The notes under the pieces: generated by a model | Seen by the model: the letters and a program-made list of their open reading frames with translations, nothing else | What the model was told of the DNA's origin: nothing | Databases searched by the model: none | Part shown: piece by piece, positions 8,333-9,723 of the stretch | Numbering within the stretch: position 1 is the first letter of the stretch | Layout: every line of letters starts with the position of its first letter | Assembly (NCBI GenBank): GCA_023434095.1 | Contig: JAEYTJ010000180.1 | Span: forward strand, 1-9,723 | Source: Pseudomonadota bacterium | GTDB lineage: Bacteria; Pseudomonadota; Alphaproteobacteria; Rhizobiales; Xanthobacteraceae | Length of the DNA: 9,723 bases | Direction: 5' to 3' | Position numbers and translations under genes: made by a program

Positions 8333-9663
8333 GGCTCTGCTCCGCGTGGCTGGCCGTCCGTGGCAATGGCGTGGAAGAAGGTTCCCGAGACGCGCGCCCG
8401 GCGGCTTCCCGAAGGACCCATCTCCTTACCCTGACCATCGCTCAGGGCGACCAGCGGCGCATCGTCGCCGGCTTGTGTGACGCTGGCATAATGGAACTCG
8501 TGGCCGCGCAGCGCGGTCCCCGCCGGCCCCAGCGGGGAGTCTGCCAGCGTCACCGCCCGGCGGTAGCCGAGATTGAGCCGGCGGCGGGCGAAGCTCGTCA
8601 CATGGCCGAGCAGCCCGAGCATCGGGTGCATCTTTCCGTCCGCGTCCTCGATGGCCTCGCCGAGCACCATGAAGCCCCCGCATTCGCCATGCACCGGCCG
8701 GGTGCGCGCGAAATGCCGCACGCCCTCGATGAAGCGGGAGGCCTGCGCCAGCCTTTCCCCATGCAACTCGGGATAGCCGCCGGGCAGCCAGCAGGCATCC
8801 GCTGCCGCGTCGGGCGCCTCGTCGGCGAGCGGGGAGAAGGGCAGGATTTCCGCACCCGCCCGACGCCAGCCGGCCATCACATGGGCATAGGCGAAGGAGA
8901 AGGCGACGTCGCGGGCCAGCGCGATGCGCTGGCCGGGCGGCGGCAGCGCCACCGGCACCAGGTCGGCCGGAGCGAGCGGCGCTCCCAGCGCGCGCAGCGC
9001 GTCGAGATCGACATGCGCTTCCGCCCGCTCCGCCAGCGCGGCGAGCTGGGCGGCGAGCGCGGGATGCTCCTCGGCCTGCACCAGGCCGAGATGGCGCTCC
9101 GGCAGGCGCACCGCCCCATCGCGCGGCAGGCTGCCCAGGATCGGGATGCCGAGCGCCGCGATGGCCGCACCGGCCTGCGCCCGGTGCCGCTCGCTCGCCA
9201 CCTGGTTGAGGATGACGCCGGCGATGCGCACGCGGGGATCATGGCCGGCAAAGCCGCGCACCACGGCGGCGGCCGATTGCGACTGGCCGGAAATGTCGAG
9301 CACCAGCACGACCGGCAGGCCGAGCCGCGCGGCGAGGTCCGCCGCCGCGCCGCTGCGCCCGGCCTCGCCCTCGATGCCGTCGAACAGGCCCATCGACGCC
9401 TCGATGATGACCGTGTCGGCCCCTTCCGCCACCTCCGCCGCCAGCGCGTCGATCAGGGCGGGCGGCATGGCGAAGCTGTCGAGGCTCAGCCCCGGCCGCC
9501 CGGTGGCGGCGGCGTGGAAGGCGGGGTCGATATAGTCCGGCCCGGACTTCGCCACCCGCACCCGTACGCCCCGCGCCCGCAGCGCCGCCGCGACGCCGAG
9601 CGTCACCGTCGTCTTGCCCGAGCCGGAGCGCGGCGCGGCGATGATGAAGGCACGGGCGGTCAT
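8329..9663 (-). CDS. cobB: Cobyrinic (hydrogenobyrinic) acid a,c-diamide synthase
   Basis: Amidates the a and c side chains of the corrin ring using glutamine and ATP, in cobalamin synthesis. Of the 444 residues, the N-terminal half is the dethiobiotin-synthetase-like ATPase: P-loop GSGKTT (13-18), KSGPDYIDP (39-47), EASMGLFDG (88-96). The C-terminal half is a class I glutamine amidotransferase with GGYPELHG (295-302), the nucleophile C328 in GECGGF, and GTFFHAI with H431. Length and domain order fit CobB/CbiA. In alphaproteobacteria the aerobic route with hydrogenobyrinic acid as substrate is usual, hence the symbol cobB; the sequence alone does not distinguish it from CbiA. ATG 9663 gives a standard N-terminus (a hydrophobic strand followed by APRSGSGKTT) but has only a weak GGGA upstream. 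The TGA overlaps the start of the DUF423 gene by 4 bp. Confidence 0.95.
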   Translation of the reverse strand: MTARAFIIAAPRSGSGKTTVTLGVAAALRARGVRVRVAKSGPDYIDPAFHAAATGRPGLSLDSFAMPPALIDALAAEVAEGADTVIIEASMGLFDGIEGEAGRSGAAADLAARLGLPVVLVLDISGQSQSAAAVVRGFAGHDPRVRIAGVILNQVASERHRAQAGAAIAALGIPILGSLPRDGAVRLPERHLGLVQAEEHPALAAQLAALAERAEAHVDLDALRALGAPLAPADLVPVALPPPGQRIALARDVAFSFAYAHVMAGWRRAGAEILPFSPLADEAPDAAADACWLPGGYPELHGERLAQASRFIEGVRHFARTRPVHGECGGFMVLGEAIEDADGKMHPMLGLLGHVTSFARRRLNLGYRRAVTLADSPLGPAGTALRGHEFHYASVTQAGDDAPLVALSDGQGKEMGPSGSRRARVSGTFFHAIATDGQPRGAEP

Positions 9664-9679
9664 GGGCGGATCCCGGCTG

Positions 9680-9723
9680 AAGCATCCTTCGCGGCTCGCT
9701 GCGCTCGCGCCTCAGGATGACGG
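9680..9723. repeat. REP-like palindromic element at the window edge
   Basis: Plus-strand CATCCT (9683-9688) mirrors AGGATG (9714-9719) around a GC-rich core of GCGAGC-type repeats. On the minus strand it begins TCATCCTGAGG and ends CGAAGGATG. Elements with exactly these ends are common intergenic repeats in rhizobia and relatives, recalled from general knowledge and not searched here. It lies about 20 bp upstream of cobB, where the cobB promoter or a neighbouring terminator would be expected. It may continue beyond the window. Confidence 0.65.

Noticed and set aside
8371..9720. A 449-codon plus-strand open frame opposite cobB
   Set aside because: It is an antisense shadow of an intact, motif-complete cobB, with repetitive Arg/His/Gly composition and no family resemblance.

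Overview
The window is a high-GC stretch whose genes all lie on the minus strand, so it reads from right to left. Base composition, GTG starts, gene order and a REP-like palindrome of a type common in alphaproteobacterial genomes point to an alphaproteobacterium of the order Hyphomicrobiales. A relative of Xanthobacteraceae (Ancylobacter, Starkeya, Xanthobacter) is my guess for the finer placement, and it is inference only.

Right part (about 7954-9723): a REP-like palindrome at the window edge, then cobB (cobyrinic/hydrogenobyrinic acid a,c-diamide synthase, cobalamin synthesis). The cobB stop overlaps by 4 bp the start of a small DUF423-type membrane protein gene. That gene is broken in this sequence by one extra G in a run of seven G. 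Removing one G restores a normal-looking four-helix protein of 125 residues.

Left and centre (1-7864): a complete glycogen cluster in the order glgP, glgB, glgC, glgA, glgX. GlgC makes ADP-glucose, GlgA extends alpha-1,4 chains, GlgB adds alpha-1,6 branches, GlgP removes glucose-1-phosphate from chain ends, and GlgX removes the limit branches left by GlgP. glgX is present only as its first 24 codons at the left edge. It starts with a GTG that overlaps the glgA stop and has a Shine-Dalgarno match and a typical GlgX N-terminus.

The intergenic spaces are uneven. glgB/glgC (15 nt) and glgA/glgX (4-nt overlap) are tight. glgP/glgB (192 nt) and glgC/glgA (121 nt) are wide and contain hairpins, one of them terminator-like at the end of glgC. 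These spaces are where differential expression inside the operon would most plausibly be set. I corrected the starts of glgA and glgB to shorter forms that fit family alignment and ribosome binding sites.

I see no tRNA, rRNA, CRISPR array, insertion sequence or phage gene. The window is mainly ordinary central metabolism, and I do not see a convincing new biological system in it. The points worth a second look are the G7 frameshift, the structured intergenic gaps, and a cysteine-pair reading frame in the glgB leader.
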